Assembly: GCF_011761305.1 (NCBI RefSeq)
Contig: NZ_JAAOZC010000001.1
Coordinates: 124,001-188,000, forward strand
Origin: Sphingomonas vulcanisoli
Lineage (GTDB): Bacteria; Pseudomonadota; Alphaproteobacteria; Sphingomonadales; Sphingomonadaceae
Length of the DNA stretch: 64,000 bases
Direction: 5' to 3'
Positions 56,140 through 64,000 of the stretch are shown here, in pieces (the stretch's first letter is position 1; every line of letters starts with the position of its first letter). The notes under the pieces are model-generated. The model saw nothing but the letters and a program-made list of their open reading frames with translations, did not search any database and was not told the origin of the DNA. Made by a program: the position numbers and the translations under genes.

Positions 56140-58452
56140 ATGCTGATGTCTCCCGCTGCGGCGACGCTGATCGTCGCGCTGTTCGGCGCTTGGCTGCTCG
56201 CGGGTGTCGCGGCGGTGCTTTGGGGTGTGCGCCGCGGGCGGCATGCTGCCGCGGCGGAGCGCGATGTTGCGGAAATCCAGTCGCACCTTCAGACGGCGCC
56301 TGTCGCCGCCTTGATCATCGATGCCGACGGTGGGCTGTCAGGCGCGCCGCGCGCCGCCGGCTGGCTCGGCTTTGTCGATCTGCCGCCGTCGCTCGACGCG
56401 CTCGATCAGGCGGGGTTTGATCCGGGCGAGATGAGCGCGCTGCGCGAAGGTGTCGCCGCGGCGCTGCGTTCGGGCAAGGCGTTCGCACAATTGCTGTCGC
56501 TGCCGCGCAGCGCGCGCGTGCTGGCGCTGCAGGGCACCGCAATGGCGGGCGGTTTGAAGGAGACGCCGCGCGTCCTCGCCTGGATCAGCGATGTATCGGA
56601 TGCGCACCGCGTCGCGGTGGATGCGGATCGGGAGACGCGGCGACTGAACCTCGCTTTGGACAGCTTGTCGGCGGTGATCGAGGCGGCGCCTTTCCCGATC
56701 TGGTATCGCAAGGAGGATCTGGGGCTGGCGCTGGTCAACAGCGCCTATGTCCGCGCGGTGGAAAGTTCGGATTCCGCCGATGTCGTACGGCGCGGGCTGG
56801 AGCTGATCGACGCGGGCAGCGAGGGCAGCGCGGCCGAGATCGCGGCGCGGGTGGCGCGCGGCAACCGCGCCGCCGCGCGCACCACCGCCGCCATCGTCTC
56901 GGGCGAGCGGCGGATGATGCAGGTCACCGATGTGCCGATCGAGGGCGTCGGCGTCGCGGGCTTCGCGGTGGACGTGCAGGATTTGATCAACGCGCGCGCC
57001 GATCTCGCCCAATTCGCCACCGCCCAGCGCGCGATGCTCGATCGGCTGTCGGCGGGCGTGGCGCAGTTCGGGTCCGATCGCGCGCTGGTGTTCTACAACC
57101 GCCACTTCCTCCGCCTGTTCGCGCTGGATGCCGATTGGCTGGCGGACCGCCCCGAATTCGATCGCGTGCTCGAACGGATGCGGGAAGCGCAGCGGGCGCC
57201 CGAAAGCCGCGATTTCCCCACCTGGCGCGCCGATCGCCGCGCCTGGTTCAACGCCGCCGAGGCCGCCGAAGAGAATTGGCTGCTGCCCGGCGGCACGCAC
57301 CTGCGTGTCGTCGCCCAGCCGTTGCCCGATGGTGGGCTGCTGGTGATCTTCGAGGACCGTACCGAGCATCTCCAGCTCGCCAGCGCGCGCGATACCTTGC
57401 TCCGCGTCCGCGCCGCGACGCTGGAAAATCTGTTCGAAGCGATCGGCGTGTTCGCCGCCGATGGCCGCCTCCATCTTTGGAACAAGAGATTCCGCGAGAT
57501 GTGGGAACTCAACGAAGAATATCTCGTCCGGCATCCGCGCGTCGACGCACTGGCCGAAATGATCGCCCCGCGGCTCGAGGATCCGCGCCAGGCCGCGCAG
57601 ATCCGCGAGATCGTCCGTGCCGCCACCACCGATCGCCAGCACCGCACCGGTCGCCTCGCGCTCGCCGATGGCCGCCATCTCGATGTCGGCGCGGTGCCGC
57701 TGCCGGACGGCAACGCCTTGCTGACTCTGCTCGACATTACGTCGAGCTGGCGGATCGAAGAGGTGCTGCGCGATCGCAATCAGGCGCTGGAGGAAGCGAA
57801 CGATCTCAAAAGCGATTTCGTCTCCAATATGAGCTACGAATTGCGCGTGCCGCTGACGACGATCACTGGCTATGCCGAGATGCTGGCGTCGGGCTACGCC
57901 GGGCCACTTGCCGATACGGTCAGCGAATATCTCACGGCGATCCTGTCCGCCGTCGAGCGGCTCCGCACGGTGATCGGAGACGGCCTCGATCTTTCGCAGA
58001 GCAAGATCGGTAGCCTGCCGCTGCATATTGCGCCGGAACGGCTCAACGAGCTGGTTCGGGAGGCGACGCAGGCGCTGGCTGATACGGCGACGCAGGCGGG
58101 CGTCCGGCTGGCGGTGGATCTCGCGCGCGAATCGCCGGTCGTGGCTGGGGACCGGCGGCGGCTTTTGCAATGCCTCGATCACCTGCTGCGCGGCGCGATC
58201 GCCGAGAGCGACGCGGGCGCGCGCTTGCTCGTCGAGGTTCGCGGCGAAGCGCAAGGCGAGGTGCTGATCTCAACCCCAGCAACCCGCCACGATGGCGCGG
58301 AGATGGGCGAGGTTCAGGATAATCTGCTCGAAACCGGTCTGCCGCTGGTTCGGCAGCTGGTCGAAGCGCATCAGGGCCACCTCGATCTCGCGATTGATCG
58401 GGACAACGGGTTGAGGATCGCGATAGGCCTGCCGCTTGCTGAAGATGGCTGA
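56140..58452 (+). CDS. divL: DivL-type PAS pseudokinase (cell-cycle regulator)
   Basis: A 770-residue protein built like a histidine kinase: one N-terminal membrane segment (about 8-30), several PAS-like domains (about 45-530), HisKA (about 545-615) and a degenerate HATPase domain. In the H-box the phospho-acceptor His is replaced by Tyr566 (SNMSYELRVPLTTI), the hallmark of DivL (Tyr550 in Caulobacter). The ATP-binding part lacks the usual N-box Asn (LDHLLRGAIA), so kinase activity is unlikely. DivL reads DivK phosphorylation and controls CckA. Gene order with tsaE, amgK and murU supports the call. Confidence 0.88.
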   Translation: MLMSPAAATLIVALFGAWLLAGVAAVLWGVRRGRHAAAAERDVAEIQSHLQTAPVAALIIDADGGLSGAPRAAGWLGFVDLPPSLDALDQAGFDPGEMSALREGVAAALRSGKAFAQLLSLPRSARVLALQGTAMAGGLKETPRVLAWISDVSDAHRVAVDADRETRRLNLALDSLSAVIEAAPFPIWYRKEDLGLALVNSAYVRAVESSDSADVVRRGLELIDAGSEGSAAEIAARVARGNRAAARTTAAIVSGERRMMQVTDVPIEGVGVAGFAVDVQDLINARADLAQFATAQRAMLDRLSAGVAQFGSDRALVFYNRHFLRLFALDADWLADRPEFDRVLERMREAQRAPESRDFPTWRADRRAWFNAAEAAEENWLLPGGTHLRVVAQPLPDGGLLVIFEDRTEHLQLASARDTLLRVRAATLENLFEAIGVFAADGRLHLWNKRFREMWELNEEYLVRHPRVDALAEMIAPRLEDPRQAAQIREIVRAATTDRQHRTGRLALADGRHLDVGAVPLPDGNALLTLLDITSSWRIEEVLRDRNQALEEANDLKSDFVSNMSYELRVPLTTITGYAEMLASGYAGPLADTVSEYLTAILSAVERLRTVIGDGLDLSQSKIGSLPLHIAPERLNELVREATQALADTATQAGVRLAVDLARESPVVAGDRRRLLQCLDHLLRGAIAESDAGARLLVEVRGEAQGEVLISTPATRHDGAEMGEVQDNLLETGLPLVRQLVEAHQGHLDLAIDRDNGLRIAIGLPLAEDG

Positions 58453-58900
58453 GCTGTTTCTGGCCGATGTGTCGGCGACGCTGGCGGCGGGCGCGGCGCT
58501 CGCGCCGCTGTTGCGCGCGGGCGATGTGGTGACGCTGTCGGGGCCGCTCGGCGCGGGCAAGACCAGCTTCGCGCGCGGCGTGCTTGGTGCCTTGGGGCTG
58601 GAGGACGAAGCGCCGAGCCCCAGTTTCGCGATCGTCATCGCGTATGAACCGCCCGACGTGACGCTGCCCCTCTGGCACGTCGATCTGTATCGGCTGGCCG
58701 ATCCGCAGGAAGCGCTGGAGCTTGGCCTGGAGGATGCGCTGCACACTTCCGCGCTGCTCATCGAATGGCCCGAGCATGGCGCTGGGCGCTGGGCCGACGC
58801 GCTGGCGCTGCGTTTCGCGGCGTCGGGGGATGGCCGGCGCTTGACTTGGGAAGCAGGCGCGGCATGGGCGGATCGATGGCCGCCAGCCCCGCTTCGATGA
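58445..58900 (+). CDS. tsaE: tRNA threonylcarbamoyladenosine biosynthesis ATPase TsaE
   Basis: P-loop ATPase of 151 residues that works with TsaB, TsaC and TsaD to make t6A37 in ANN-decoding tRNAs. Walker A is SGPLGAGKTSFARG (about residues 34-47). PSPSFAIVIAY and WHVDLYRLADPQEA are family signatures. ATG 58445 overlaps divL's end by 8 bp and its own stop overlaps amgK by 4 bp. Confidence 0.93.
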   Translation: MAELFLADVSATLAAGAALAPLLRAGDVVTLSGPLGAGKTSFARGVLGALGLEDEAPSPSFAIVIAYEPPDVTLPLWHVDLYRLADPQEALELGLEDALHTSALLIEWPEHGAGRWADALALRFAASGDGRRLTWEAGAAWADRWPPAPLR

Positions 58901-59844
58901 TTCCACCGGCGGCGGCGCCCGCGTTTCTCGCATCGGCTGGGTGGGGTGACGGTCGCATCGTGCCGCTGGCGGGCGATGCCTCGTTCCGCCGCTATTTTCG
59001 TGTGCTGGGCGATGGCCGCAGCGCCGTGCTGATGGATGCGCCGCCCGAACATGAGGACAGCCGTCCCTTCATCACGGTTGCCGAACATCTCCACAGCCTC
59101 GGCTTCGCCGCGCCGCGCATCCTGGCGCGGGATCTGGATCAGGGCCTGATCCTGCTCGAGGATTTCGGCGATGCCCGCATGGCCGAGGTGATCGCCGCCG
59201 ATCCCACGCGCGAAGCCGCGATCTACACCCAGGCGATCGATCTGCTCCGCGCGCTGCACGCCCACGATGCCGGCGCGCTGTCGCCTTACGACTTGGCGGC
59301 GCTGGAACGGGAGGCGGGGCTGTTCCCCGAATGGTACATGCCTGCGGTCGGGCTCGCAGAGACCTCTGGCTGGCGCGAGGCTTGGGCCGCCGCGTTGGCG
59401 CATGTCGCCGACGATCGCTCCGTCACCGTGCTGCGCGATTACCATGCCGAGAATATCATGCTGATCGAGGATGGCAGCCTTGGCCTGCTCGATTTCCAGG
59501 ACGCGCTTGCCGGGAACCCCGCTTATGATCTTGCCTCGCTGCTTCAGGATGCGCGGCGCGATGTGTCGCCGGAGCTGGAGCGCGCGATGCTCGCCCGCTA
59601 CGGCCCGATCGATCCCGCCGCCTACGCCATCCTTGCCGCGCAGCGGAACACCAAGATCCTCGGCATCTTCACCCGCCTGTGGAAGCGCGACGGCAAGCCC
59701 CGCTACCTGAGCTTCCAGCCGCGCCTCTGGGCCTATCTGGAGCGTACGCTGATGCACCCCGCGCTAGGCGAAGTGAAGGCCTGGTTCGACGCCCATGTTC
59801 CGGCCGAAAAGCGCGCGGCTTTCTGGGAAGGCCATCGCGCATGA
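58897..59844 (+). CDS. amgK: N-acetylmuramate / N-acetylglucosamine kinase AmgK
   Basis: Aminoglycoside-phosphotransferase-fold sugar kinase of about 315 residues that phosphorylates MurNAc (and GlcNAc) at the anomeric carbon in peptidoglycan recycling. Core motifs: GDASFRRYFRV, catalytic loop LRDYHAENIML and metal site LLDFQDALAGNPAYDLASLL. Start ATG 58897 chosen because it overlaps the tsaE stop; longer in-frame starts from 58765 lie inside tsaE. Coupled to murU. The pair feeds MurNAc back to UDP-MurNAc, bypassing MurA/MurB. Confidence 0.92.
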   Translation: MIPPAAAPAFLASAGWGDGRIVPLAGDASFRRYFRVLGDGRSAVLMDAPPEHEDSRPFITVAEHLHSLGFAAPRILARDLDQGLILLEDFGDARMAEVIAADPTREAAIYTQAIDLLRALHAHDAGALSPYDLAALEREAGLFPEWYMPAVGLAETSGWREAWAAALAHVADDRSVTVLRDYHAENIMLIEDGSLGLLDFQDALAGNPAYDLASLLQDARRDVSPELERAMLARYGPIDPAAYAILAAQRNTKILGIFTRLWKRDGKPRYLSFQPRLWAYLERTLMHPALGEVKAWFDAHVPAEKRAAFWEGHRA

Positions 59845-60596
59845 CCGCCGAACCGCCGCTCGCGCTGCGCCCTACGCCCAAGGCCCCGCCGATCCGCACC
59901 GCGATGGTGCTGGCCGCAGGCCTCGGCAAGCGCATGCGCCCGCTCACCGCGACGCGGCCCAAGCCGATGGTGGAAGTGGCGGGCAAGCCGCTGATCGATC
60001 ATGCGCTCGATCGGCTCCGCTCGGCGGGCGTGCAGCGCGCGGTGGTCAACGTCCACTACCTTGCCGACGCGCTCGAATCGCATATGCGCCGCGCCAAGGG
60101 GATCGAGGTGCTGATCTCTGACGAGCGCGATCATCTGCTGGAAACCGGCGGCGGCATCGTCAAGGCGCTACCGCTGATCGAAGACGATCATTTCCTCGCC
60201 ATCAACAGCGACAATCTGTGGTTCGACGGTCCGATCGACGCCATCCACCTGCTCGGCGACCGCTGGGATGACGCCCAGATGGACGCGCTGCTCCTGCTGG
60301 TGCCGCTCGCCCGCGCCAATTGTCACCGCGGCCAGGGCGATTTCCACATGGACCCCGCGGGCCGCCTCACCCGCCGCAAGCCGGGGCGGGTGGCGCCGTT
60401 CGTCTTCACCGGCGTGCAGCTCCTTGCCAAGCGCCTGTTCGACAACGAACCGATCGAGCCTTTCTCGATGAACCGCATGTTCGACAAGGCGATCGCTTCG
60501 GGCCGCCTCTATGGCCTCGTCCACCAGGGGCTATGGTTCGATGTCGGCTCGCCCCCGGCTATCCCGCAGACCGAGGCGCTGCTGTCGCACGGCTAG
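59841..60596 (+). CDS. murU: N-acetylmuramate-1-phosphate uridylyltransferase MurU
   Basis: Nucleotidyltransferase of about 251 residues converting MurNAc-1-phosphate and UTP to UDP-MurNAc. The nucleotide-binding signature is MVLAAGLGKRMRPLTATRPKPM; substrate residues probably in GGGIVKAL and NSDNLWFDG. ATG 59841 overlaps the amgK stop by 4 bp. In many alphaproteobacteria addB and addA follow; here a hypothetical gene and radA follow instead. Confidence 0.93.
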   Translation: MTAEPPLALRPTPKAPPIRTAMVLAAGLGKRMRPLTATRPKPMVEVAGKPLIDHALDRLRSAGVQRAVVNVHYLADALESHMRRAKGIEVLISDERDHLLETGGGIVKALPLIEDDHFLAINSDNLWFDGPIDAIHLLGDRWDDAQMDALLLLVPLARANCHRGQGDFHMDPAGRLTRRKPGRVAPFVFTGVQLLAKRLFDNEPIEPFSMNRMFDKAIASGRLYGLVHQGLWFDVGSPPAIPQTEALLSHG

Positions 60597-60678
60597 CCTC
60601 GTGATCGCCAAACGTTGCTTTCGGCGACCACGCGGCTGCCCTATCGTGCGACGGCCCGCCACGTAGCGGTCGTTTCGT

Positions 60679-61245
60679 CTAACTCTTCGGTACAAAAAGG
60701 GATGTTTTCCCGTCTGCACCATTTCGGAAAATGGGGCTTCCTTCGCCATTTAACACCGCCGTCATATCGCGTTTCAACGTCATTGTATCGGGCATTGCCG
60801 TATAGAAGAGCCAGCCAGTGAAGTCCGTTTGAGAGACAGTTGCGAGCAAATAGCCCTCAATCGCGGCGGCCTTGCCCTCCTTCGACGCTTCGATGGCCTT
60901 GAGAAGGTCTGTGACTGGGACGACCAAAGCTATCGGATCGCCCTTCTTTGCAGGAAGGCCTTTCCGCCGCCCGCCAGCCGTATCATCTCCCCATAACTCG
61001 TAAGAACTATTGCCGGACGCGAGTTGTCCCAGATCACACGTCGCCTTATTCGCAGCAGAAGCATAATCGATATGCATCAGCTTCGGCAGCATGCTCATCG
61101 AGACGATGAGGTTCGCATCGGTCTGAAGCGCCGGATTCATCGGCCGCACAACTGCCTTCGGATCGGAAAGAACCGAGCAATCGGCGTAGGCGGCGCTTGC
61201 CACCAAGATTGCTAGAATCGCGCCGATAGGTAGGTTTTTGCCCAT
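60679..61245 (-). CDS. Secreted hypothetical protein
   Basis: A 188-residue exported protein. ATG 61245 starts a clear signal peptide (MGKNLPIGAILAILVASAAYA); the frame is open to 61305. The mature part has two Cys and mixed helix/sheet composition, with no family I recognise. It is AT-richer than murU and radA on either side, consistent with insertion into an older gene block. Minus strand, convergent with murU. Confidence 0.7.
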   Translation of the reverse strand: MGKNLPIGAILAILVASAAYADCSVLSDPKAVVRPMNPALQTDANLIVSMSMLPKLMHIDYASAANKATCDLGQLASGNSSYELWGDDTAGGRRKGLPAKKGDPIALVVPVTDLLKAIEASKEGKAAAIEGYLLATVSQTDFTGWLFYTAMPDTMTLKRDMTAVLNGEGSPIFRNGADGKTSLFVPKS

Positions 61246-61339
61246 AGCAGCTTCCATCTCCGTCCGTTGGCGCATTACGCCGCTGAGCGCATCACGTCTG
61301 GTCATCCTGCGACAATGACGAGCCTCATGATACTGTTAA

Positions 61340-62710
61340 TCAACGCCCCAGCATATGATCCACGAGCTGCCCGAGGCTGGCGAAGTTGAGGAAGTTGAGG
61401 CTTGCGACGCTTTCTTTCGATCCCGGTGGCGTGAGCGCCCGCGTAAAGCCGAGCTTGGCCGCTTCCTTGAGCCGCAGCCCGCCATGCGCCACCGCGCGCA
61501 CCTCGCCCGACAGCGCGATTTCGCCGAAGACGATCGTCTCCGCCGGCACCGGCCGTTCCGACAGCGCCGAGACCAGCGCCGCTGCCACCGCGAGATCGGC
61601 GGCGGGATCGACGATGCGGTAGCCGCCCGAGACGTTGAGGTAGACCTCGCAGGTCGAGAAGCTCAGCCCGCAGCGCGCTTCCAGCACGGCGAGGATCATC
61701 GCCAGCCGCGCCGAATCCCAGCCTACCACCGATCGCCGGGGTGTCGCGCCGCTGGCCAGCCGCACGACCAGCGCCTGGATTTCGACCAGCACGGGCCGCG
61801 TCCCCTCCATCGCCGGGAAGACGGTGCCGCCCGCCATGCCCTCGGCGCGGTTGGCGAGGAACAGAGCGGAGGGGTTGGCGACCTCCTCCAGTCCCTCGGT
61901 CGCCATCGCGAAGACGCCGATCTCGTCGGTGCCGCCGAAGCGGTTCTTGGTGGCGCGCAGGATGCGATACTGGTGGCTGCGCTCGCCCTCGAACGCCAGC
62001 ACGGTATCGACCATATGTTCGAGCACGCGCGGCCCCGCCAGCTGTCCGTCCTTGGTGACGTGGCCGACCATCACCAGCGCCGTGCCGCGTTCCTTGGCAT
62101 AGCGGATCAGCTCCTGCGCGGCGGCGCGGACCTGACTGACCGTGCCCGGCGCGCCCTCGATCAAATCCGAATGCATCGTCTGGATCGAATCGATCACCAG
62201 CAGGGCCGGGGGCGCGTCGCAATCGAGCGTGGTGAGGATGTCGCGCACCGAAGTCGCCGCGCCGAGCTGCACTGGCGCAGCACCAAGCCCCAGCCGCCGC
62301 GCGCGCAGCCGCACCTGATCGGCGGCTTCCTCGCCCGAGATATAGGTCACCCGCTGCCCGGCCAGCGCCATGCGCCCTGCTGCCTGGAGCAGCAGTGTCG
62401 ATTTGCCGATCCCCGGATCGCCGCCGATCAGCGTCGCCGAGGCCGAGACCAGCCCGCCGCCGAGCGCGCGATCGAGCTCTGCAATCCCCGCCGCCAGCCG
62501 TGGCGGCAGCACGACATCGGCATCGAGCCCCGATAGCGCAATCGCCCGCCCGCCGGCGCGCAGATCATGCTTGGCCGCGAAGGGCGTGACATTGCCGCTG
62601 CGCTCCTCGACCAGACTGTTCCACTCGGCGCAATCGGCACACTGCCCCTGCCAGCGCGAACTCACGCCCCCACAGGCCTGGCAGACATAGCGACGCTGAA
62701 GCTTGGCCAT
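61340..62710 (-). CDS. radA: DNA repair protein RadA
   Basis: RecA-like ATPase with Lon-type C-terminal domain, 456 residues, acting in recombination intermediates. Zinc finger CQACGGVSSRWQGQCADCAEW at the N terminus (four Cys), Walker A GDPGIGKSTLLLQ, the RadA-specific KNRFGGTDEIGVF motif, and the Lon-like tail GEVRAVAHGGLRLKEAAKLG. Start ATG 62710; the longer frame to 62740 adds ten residues without family match. Confidence 0.95.
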   Translation of the reverse strand: MAKLQRRYVCQACGGVSSRWQGQCADCAEWNSLVEERSGNVTPFAAKHDLRAGGRAIALSGLDADVVLPPRLAAGIAELDRALGGGLVSASATLIGGDPGIGKSTLLLQAAGRMALAGQRVTYISGEEAADQVRLRARRLGLGAAPVQLGAATSVRDILTTLDCDAPPALLVIDSIQTMHSDLIEGAPGTVSQVRAAAQELIRYAKERGTALVMVGHVTKDGQLAGPRVLEHMVDTVLAFEGERSHQYRILRATKNRFGGTDEIGVFAMATEGLEEVANPSALFLANRAEGMAGGTVFPAMEGTRPVLVEIQALVVRLASGATPRRSVVGWDSARLAMILAVLEARCGLSFSTCEVYLNVSGGYRIVDPAADLAVAAALVSALSERPVPAETIVFGEIALSGEVRAVAHGGLRLKEAAKLGFTRALTPPGSKESVASLNFLNFASLGQLVDHMLGR

Positions 62711-62805
62711 CGATGCTCCGTGTGAACGAAGGAAGAACATAGCAAGCGTCCTGCCTTAGTTCAACGGCAAAAGCGAGGCTCGGCTAGATGGATCGGCATT
62801 TGGAA

Positions 62806-62925
62806 TCCTCCCCTGCAAGGGGAGGTGGCAGCCCGAAGGGCTGACGGAGGGGTGTCTCTCTCCTAGATAGCGCGACACCCCTCCTACGCGCTTCGCGCGC
62901 CACCTCCCCTTTCAGGGGAGGATTT
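62806..62925. repeat. Long intergenic inverted repeat, family C copy 2
   Basis: The outer arms are ATCCTCCCCTGCAAGGGGAG and CTCCCCTTTCAGGGGAGGAT. Inner arms GGAGGGGTGTC and GACACCCCTCC plus a GGCAGCCCGAAGGGCTGAC hairpin make a long stem. It lies upstream of radA and upstream of the following small gene. Related to 10508-10643. Confidence 0.82.
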
Positions 62926-62963
62926 GTCATCGCTATGGTCGTGGACCCTGCCTAGAGTAAGAC

Positions 62964-63365
62964 ATGACCATCGAGACGCTGGCCGATTGGCTCGAACAGC
63001 AAGGGATCGTGCCCGCCGAGGGACCGGGGAGCATTGCCGATGTCGCGCTGGTGCGCCGCCTGCTGATCCAGGCCGCGGGGGAGCGGCGGGCGGTTAGCTA
63101 TTCGGAATTGCTCGGCGCGCTGGGCCATCGGTTCACGCGCCCCAAGGTGCGCGCGCTTTGTAAGACTCTGGATGCGGTCGAGGAGGGTGAGGGTGCCGGG
63201 TTGGCGGTACTGGTCGTGCGCGAGAGCGATCGGCTGCCGGGGCAGGGCTGGTGGGTGGCGCAGACGGCGCGGGGGTATGCTGGTCCCTGGAACGGACCGG
63301 GCGCGGAGGCCCACGTTGGCGCGCTTCAGCAGATGTTGTTTGAGCGGTGGAACGCCACACCATAG
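62964..63365 (+). CDS. Hypothetical protein, winged-helix-like
   Basis: A 133-residue cytoplasmic protein. Segment VALVRRLLIQAAGERRAVSYSELLGALGHRFTRPKVRALCKTLDAV looks like a winged-helix fold (resembling the end of MGMT-type proteins), followed by a small region ending at a Trp-rich WWVAQTARGYAGPW. I do not recognise a named family. ATG 62964. Function unknown. Confidence 0.65.
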   Translation: MTIETLADWLEQQGIVPAEGPGSIADVALVRRLLIQAAGERRAVSYSELLGALGHRFTRPKVRALCKTLDAVEEGEGAGLAVLVVRESDRLPGQGWWVAQTARGYAGPWNGPGAEAHVGALQQMLFERWNATP

Positions 63366-63446
63366 CCCCGTTTGTGCTGAGCCTGTCGAAGCACCGTTCT
63401 TCTTGATAGAAAGAACAGCCCTTCGACAAGCTCAGGGCGAACGGGG
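63366..63446. repeat. Intergenic palindromic repeat, family A copy 2
   Basis: Arms GTGCTGAGCCTGTCGAAGCAC and CCCTTCGACAAGCTCAGGG. It is the reverse orientation of the copy at 3956-4042: the segment ending GCTCAGGG here is the exact complement of that copy's left arm over at least 25 bases. Confidence 0.85.
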
Positions 63447-63472
63447 ATAGGTTCGCCTTAAATCCTAAGAGC

Positions 63473-63856
63473 TCAGTAGAAATCGGCCGGGTTGGGCGTC
63501 GGCATGTTGCAGGCGCGCTGGTTGCCGCGCTTGCACGCCGCCGCCTGCCAGCGCCACGCCGCCATGGCATCGGCATAGGCCGCCTGCTGGCGCGCCCAGC
63601 GGGCATCGGTGCGGTTCACGGCGCGGTCGTGCTGGGCAAGCGCGGCCATATAGGCCTCGCGGTCGGCCTGATACTGGGCGTCGCCCTCCGCGGTTTTGGC
63701 CTGCGCCATGTCATCGGCCGAAAGCACGGCGCCGTTGGCGGCCTGCGTACCCGGATTGGGTGAGGCCGGAGCGGGCTGGGGGCTGTTGGGATCGTAAGCC
63801 TGCGCGAGTAGCGGCGTCGCAACGAGCGCGCCGGCGATCAAAAGGATGCGAACCAT
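63473..63856 (-). CDS. Secreted small hypothetical protein
   Basis: A 127-residue exported protein: signal peptide (about 1-20, LIAGALVATPLLAQ), a Pro/Ala-rich stretch, then a helical YQADREAYMAALAQHDRAVN segment and Trp/Arg-rich tail with two Cys (CKRGNQRAC). The helical part recalls the N-terminal half of the glycine-zipper protein at 39578-40129. ATG 63856 follows AGGAG. Function unknown. Confidence 0.75.
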   Translation of the reverse strand: MVRILLIAGALVATPLLAQAYDPNSPQPAPASPNPGTQAANGAVLSADDMAQAKTAEGDAQYQADREAYMAALAQHDRAVNRTDARWARQQAAYADAMAAWRWQAAACKRGNQRACNMPTPNPADFY

Positions 63857-63910
63857 AGTCTCTCTCCTGATTGTTGCGGCCCCAACGCCCTTGCGCCGGA
63901 GCCGTTCCGA

Positions 63911-64000
63911 TCAGGCGGTGACGGGTGCGAAGCTGCCGGTGCCTTCGTCGAGCAGATGCAATTGGCCGTCGGCGATCGCGAACAGCCCGCCGTGCAGTTT
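63911..64000 (-). CDS. Probable beta-carbonic anhydrase, C-terminal end (partial)
   Basis: Only the last 29 residues are visible; the gene continues past the window's right edge. The reading KLHGGLFAIADGQLHLLDEG followed by TGSFAPVTA resembles the C terminus of bacterial beta-carbonic anhydrases (LHGxxFDIATGxLxxLD). The active site lies outside the window, so the call is tentative. Confidence 0.6.
   Translation of the reverse strand, partial: KLHGGLFAIADGQLHLLDEGTGSFAPVTA

Overview
This window looks like chromosomal DNA of an alphaproteobacterium of the order Sphingomonadales (Sphingomonas or a close relative). The sequence is GC-rich with codons ending mostly in G or C. It carries several TonB-dependent receptors, a DivL-type pseudokinase next to tsaE, amgK and murU, and many of the small palindromic intergenic repeats typical of sphingomonads. 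Almost all of it is coding, and no gene-free stretch exceeds about 300 bases. I saw no tRNA, rRNA, CRISPR array, integrase or transposase.

Layout. 1-0.8 kb: the end of a fatty acyl-AMP ligase and an AT-richer orphan gene with a HEPN-like RNx3H motif. 0.8-4 kb: a divergent OmpR-type two-component pair. 4-9.5 kb: a five-gene valine-degradation operon (mmsA, acyl-CoA dehydrogenase, HIBYL-CoA hydrolase, enoyl-CoA hydratase, mmsB), with a LysR regulator divergent from it. 10.6-15.9 kb: an M28 peptidase, gpmA and purE-purK. 15.9-16.9 kb: an AT-richer NYN-domain gene and a small orphan. 17-19.5 kb: clpB behind a likely heat-shock promoter. 19.5-24.2 kb: a TPR-sulfotransferase and an Oar-like TonB receptor. 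24.4-28.8 kb: the Tol-Pal operon (ybgC, tolQ, tolR, tolA, tolB, pal). 28.9-35.2 kb: a block on the minus strand (DUF6629, GGDEF protein, ftsH, tilS, cpoB) that appears inverted relative to the common pal-cpoB-tilS-ftsH order. 35.3-39.5 kb: a LysR - TonB receptor - SDR locus. 39.6-46.1 kb: small accessory genes, a polysaccharide deacetylase, an alpha/beta hydrolase and an MFS exporter. 46.2-47.9 kb: asd and a FitAB/VapBC-like toxin-antitoxin pair. 48-51.1 kb: a hydrolase and two overlapping GGDEF genes. 51.1-53.7 kb: AMP nucleosidase, a Prx5-type peroxiredoxin and YqgE. 53.9-60.6 kb: a secreted orphan, then ahcY, divL, tsaE, amgK and murU. 60.7-64 kb: an orphan, radA, small orphans, and the end of a probable carbonic anhydrase.

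How it fits together. Much of the window concerns the cell envelope and cell cycle: Tol-Pal and CpoB, FtsH, AmgK/MurU muropeptide recycling, and DivL. The catabolic part converts isobutyryl-CoA to propionyl-CoA. The most informative non-coding signals are four. One is a promoter-operator that implies a leaderless antitoxin mRNA (47208-47243). Another is a 20-bp palindrome between the likely -35 and -10 of ahcY. The third is a candidate RpoH promoter before clpB, and the fourth is several families of long intergenic inverted repeats. All calls were made by reading the sequence; no database search was run.
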